Origin: a bacterium EF100-94H03 bin56
GTDB taxonomy: Bacteria > Pseudomonadota > Alphaproteobacteria > SP197
Length of the DNA: 64,000 nucleotides
Assembly (NCBI GenBank): GCA_002238685.1
Contig: MPMV01000008.1
Coordinates: 60,499-124,498 of the forward strand
Reading direction: 5' to 3'
Shown piece by piece: positions 62,115 to 64,000 of the stretch; the stretch's first letter is position 1; every line of letters starts with the position of its first letter. The position numbers and the translations under genes were made by a program. A model generated the notes under the pieces. That model was not told the origin of the DNA, did not search any database, and worked only from the letters and a program-made list of their open reading frames with translations.

Positions 62115-63767
62115 ATGGTGGTCCGGCACTCGATCGTGAGCGATGCCATGACAGCCGGAAGAACAATTCTCATGGGCGGGCGCGTCTTTACCGCCGACGC
62201 TGAAAATCCGTGGGCGGATGCCGTCGTCGTCGAGGCGGACCGGATCGTCTTCGTGGGCGATGCCGAACGCGCGGCGGCCATGGCCGGTGAGGATGCGCGG
62301 ACGATCGAGGTCGACGGCGGTCTTGTCCTGCCTGGCTTTGTCGACGGCCATGTGCATGTGACGCTGACCGGCTCCTCCATGCTCAAGGCCTATCTTCGCG
62401 ACGCCGGGAGCGTCGAGGAGATTCAGCGCCGGGTGGCCGAGTGGGCGGCCGGGCATCCGGACGAACCGAGGGTGCTCGGGACCGACTGGGTGCACTCGGA
62501 CTTGCCGGACAACAAGCCCACCAAGGAGATGCTGGATGCAGTTGTGACCGATCGGCCGGTCTACCTCGAGGCTTTCGATTTTCACTCTTGCTGGGTGAAT
62601 TCCGCCGCGCTCAGGGAACTCGGCATTGACGACGACACGCCGGATCCGGTCGGCGGGACAATCGCCCGCGACCCCGAAACCGGTGAAGCGACCGGTCATC
62701 TTCTGGAAAGTGCGAGTTTCGAGTTGGTCCAGCCACTCCTTGCCGATGTTGATGACGAGGTGCGTGATGGCTACGTCACCACTGCACTCGCGGCCTTTGC
62801 CCGGGCAGGAATCACGTCCGTGGTCGAAATGGCGCTTGAGGAAAATGCGCTGGAATCGATCGCCAGACTGCAGGCCGCGGGCAAGCTGACCGCGCGGGTT
62901 GTGGCGCACATGATCATCTGGCGCAAGGGTGACATGTCCCAGGAACTCGAAATGGTGAGGAGGGCCGCGGAACTGGCGCGGGAATATCGGGGAGACCTGC
63001 TTCGGGTCGGCGGTGTCAAGATCATTTCGGACGGCTCGATCGACGCCTGTACCGCCGCCCTCAGCAGACCCTACACGAACGGATCGAGCGCCGATCCGAT
63101 ATGGGAACCGGCGGCACTCGACCCGGTTGTCGAGGCGGCCGATGCCCTGGACCTGCAGATCGCCGTTCACGCGGTGGGCGATCAGGCGATCCGGAACACC
63201 GTCGATGCCATGGAAAGGGCCATGCGGATCAACGGAACCTCCGGCAAGCGCCATCGCATCGAGCACCTCGAGTACGCCCGGACCGAGGACATCGAGCGGA
63301 TGGGCAAACTCGGCATCACCGCGTCAATGCAGCCGGTGCACATGGATCCGGCCTACCTGCAGAACTGGATTGCGATGGTCGGCCCGGAACGGGCGAATCA
63401 CGGTTTCGCCTGGCCGTTGCATGTCGCCGCCGGGTCGGTCCTTGCCTTCGGCACGGATGCGCCCACCACGCCGCACTGGTCGCTCCCCAACATGTACATC
63501 GCATCGACCCGCAAGTCGCCCGTAGACGATTCCCTGCCGGCGCTTCGACCCGACTGGGCGCTTCCGCTTGAAGAGGCGATTCAACATGGCACGCGTGAAT
63601 CGGCCTGGGCCGCATGGCTGGACCATGCAACCGGTGTGCTGAAACCGGGACTTGCCGCGGACATCGTCGTCCTCAATCGCAATTTCTTTGCCGAGGGACC
63701 AGCTTCATTGCTCAAGACCGATGTTCGGCTGACGATGATGAACGGCAAGGTCGTCCATTCGGCATAG
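62115..63767 (+). CDS. YtcJ-like metal-dependent amidohydrolase
   Basis: About 550 residues of the amidohydrolase superfamily. The beta-sandwich part begins TILMGGRVFTADAENPWADAV and the first metal motif is LPGFVDGHVHV. Further ligands are in VGGVKIISDGS (the bridging Lys), IAVHAVGDQAIRN, HRIEHLEYA and FGTDAPTTPHWS. This is the YtcJ/exoenzyme-regulatory-protein-AepA group, which hydrolyses amides or cyclic amides of unknown identity. The start is uncertain: 62115 (MVVRHS) or 62148 (MTAGRT). It is 89 bases after the aminotransferase and on the same strand as the following exporter. Confidence 0.87.
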   Translation: MVVRHSIVSDAMTAGRTILMGGRVFTADAENPWADAVVVEADRIVFVGDAERAAAMAGEDARTIEVDGGLVLPGFVDGHVHVTLTGSSMLKAYLRDAGSVEEIQRRVAEWAAGHPDEPRVLGTDWVHSDLPDNKPTKEMLDAVVTDRPVYLEAFDFHSCWVNSAALRELGIDDDTPDPVGGTIARDPETGEATGHLLESASFELVQPLLADVDDEVRDGYVTTALAAFARAGITSVVEMALEENALESIARLQAAGKLTARVVAHMIIWRKGDMSQELEMVRRAAELAREYRGDLLRVGGVKIISDGSIDACTAALSRPYTNGSSADPIWEPAALDPVVEAADALDLQIAVHAVGDQAIRNTVDAMERAMRINGTSGKRHRIEHLEYARTEDIERMGKLGITASMQPVHMDPAYLQNWIAMVGPERANHGFAWPLHVAAGSVLAFGTDAPTTPHWSLPNMYIASTRKSPVDDSLPALRPDWALPLEEAIQHGTRESAWAAWLDHATGVLKPGLAADIVVLNRNFFAEGPASLLKTDVRLTMMNGKVVHSA

Positions 63768-63793
63768 CCGCTGTTGCGGCCCGGAAGGGCAAC

Positions 63794-64000
63794 ATGTCGA
63801 ACGCGCGCCCAACTCCTCTCTCGCCGCTCGCCTTCGCCCTCATCACGCCGGTGTTCGTTCTCTTCTGGTCGACCGGGTTCGTCGCCGCGAAGTTTGGCTT
63901 CCCCTATGCCGAGCCCCTGACCTTTCTGGGTACGCGGTTCGTCATCGTCACCGTGTTCCTGCTGGCGCTTTGTCAAGGGCTTCGTGCCACATGGCCTAGC
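63794..64000 (+). CDS. EamA/DMT family transporter, N-terminal part (runs off the window edge)
   Basis: The 69 visible codons start MSNARPTPLSPLAFALITPV and contain VLFWSTGFVAAKFGFPYAEPLTFLGTRF, the typical first two helices of an EamA drug/metabolite transporter. GGAAGGG lies four bases before the ATG at 63794. It follows the amidohydrolase by 26 bases and is probably in the same transcript, so it may export or import a related metabolite. The rest is outside the window. Confidence 0.85.
   Translation, partial: MSNARPTPLSPLAFALITPVFVLFWSTGFVAAKFGFPYAEPLTFLGTRFVIVTVFLLALCQGLRATWPS

Noticed and set aside
1..64000. CRISPR array, tRNA or rRNA genes
   Set aside because: No regularly spaced repeats and no cloverleaf or rRNA-like stretches were recognised on reading through the intergenic regions; a tRNA scan would be the decisive check.

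Overview
The window is high-GC DNA that reads as an alphaproteobacterial chromosome. The strongest taxonomic signs are a divergent pckA / chvI-chvG locus (the arrangement known from rhizobia and relatives), a 41-residue L36 protein ending in RFKARQG, a glcDEF set followed by a small TPR protein, and many ATGA/GTGA-coupled genes. The absence of hprK after chvG and the many genes for methylated amines and amino acids suggest, as an inference only, a marine or host-associated Rhodospirillales-like organism rather than a classical rhizobium. No rRNA, tRNA or CRISPR array was seen.

Region 1 (1-18.6 kb) is accessory and scarred. It opens with the start of a DNA methyltransferase gene and two translationally coupled, intact tyrosine recombinases. 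Then come a truncated O-methyltransferase, a PhyH dioxygenase, a flavin amine oxidase, a Kef-type antiporter, an amidase and a complete oligopeptide-type ABC transporter. Between these lie remnants: a chimera of amine oxidase and enolase-superfamily sequence, an IS21-type istA fragment, an amidase fragment, and a decayed integrase joined to a decayed gene of an uncharacterised family. A 16-bp sequence with a 5-3-5 dyad lies about 105 bp upstream of both the live and the dead integrase, bracketing about 15.6 kb.

Region 2 (18.8-34.3 kb) is more core-like: an enolase-superfamily enzyme, L36, glycolate oxidase glcDEF plus TPR protein, ogt, a zinc-finger protein, polA, an ammonium transporter, pckA, and the chvI-chvG two-component system.

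Region 3 (34.4-49.8 kb) looks like a nitrogen/one-carbon module. A glutamine-synthetase-like ligase is coupled to a PhyH dioxygenase. An RpiR regulator heads a polar amino-acid ABC transporter operon with a strong hairpin after the binding-protein gene. Divergently, two tandem dimethylglycine/sarcosine-dehydrogenase-type enzymes (FAD domain plus GcvT-like folate domain) are followed by a second glutamine-synthetase-like ligase and the glutathione formaldehyde-detoxification pair (S-formylglutathione hydrolase, class III alcohol dehydrogenase). Together they suggest import, gamma-glutamylation and oxidative demethylation of an N-methylated amine, with disposal of formaldehyde.

Region 4 (49.9-64 kb) carries a small-molecule kinase coupled to a HAD phosphatase, a uracil-DNA-glycosylase-like protein, LysE and MATE exporters, and a catabolic gene set: a DoeB-like zinc deacylase, an HpcH/HpaI aldolase, a three-subunit opine/amino-acid dehydrogenase, a Tat-exported binding protein, a class III aminotransferase, a YtcJ-like amidohydrolase and the start of an EamA exporter. 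The substrate of this set cannot be read from sequence.
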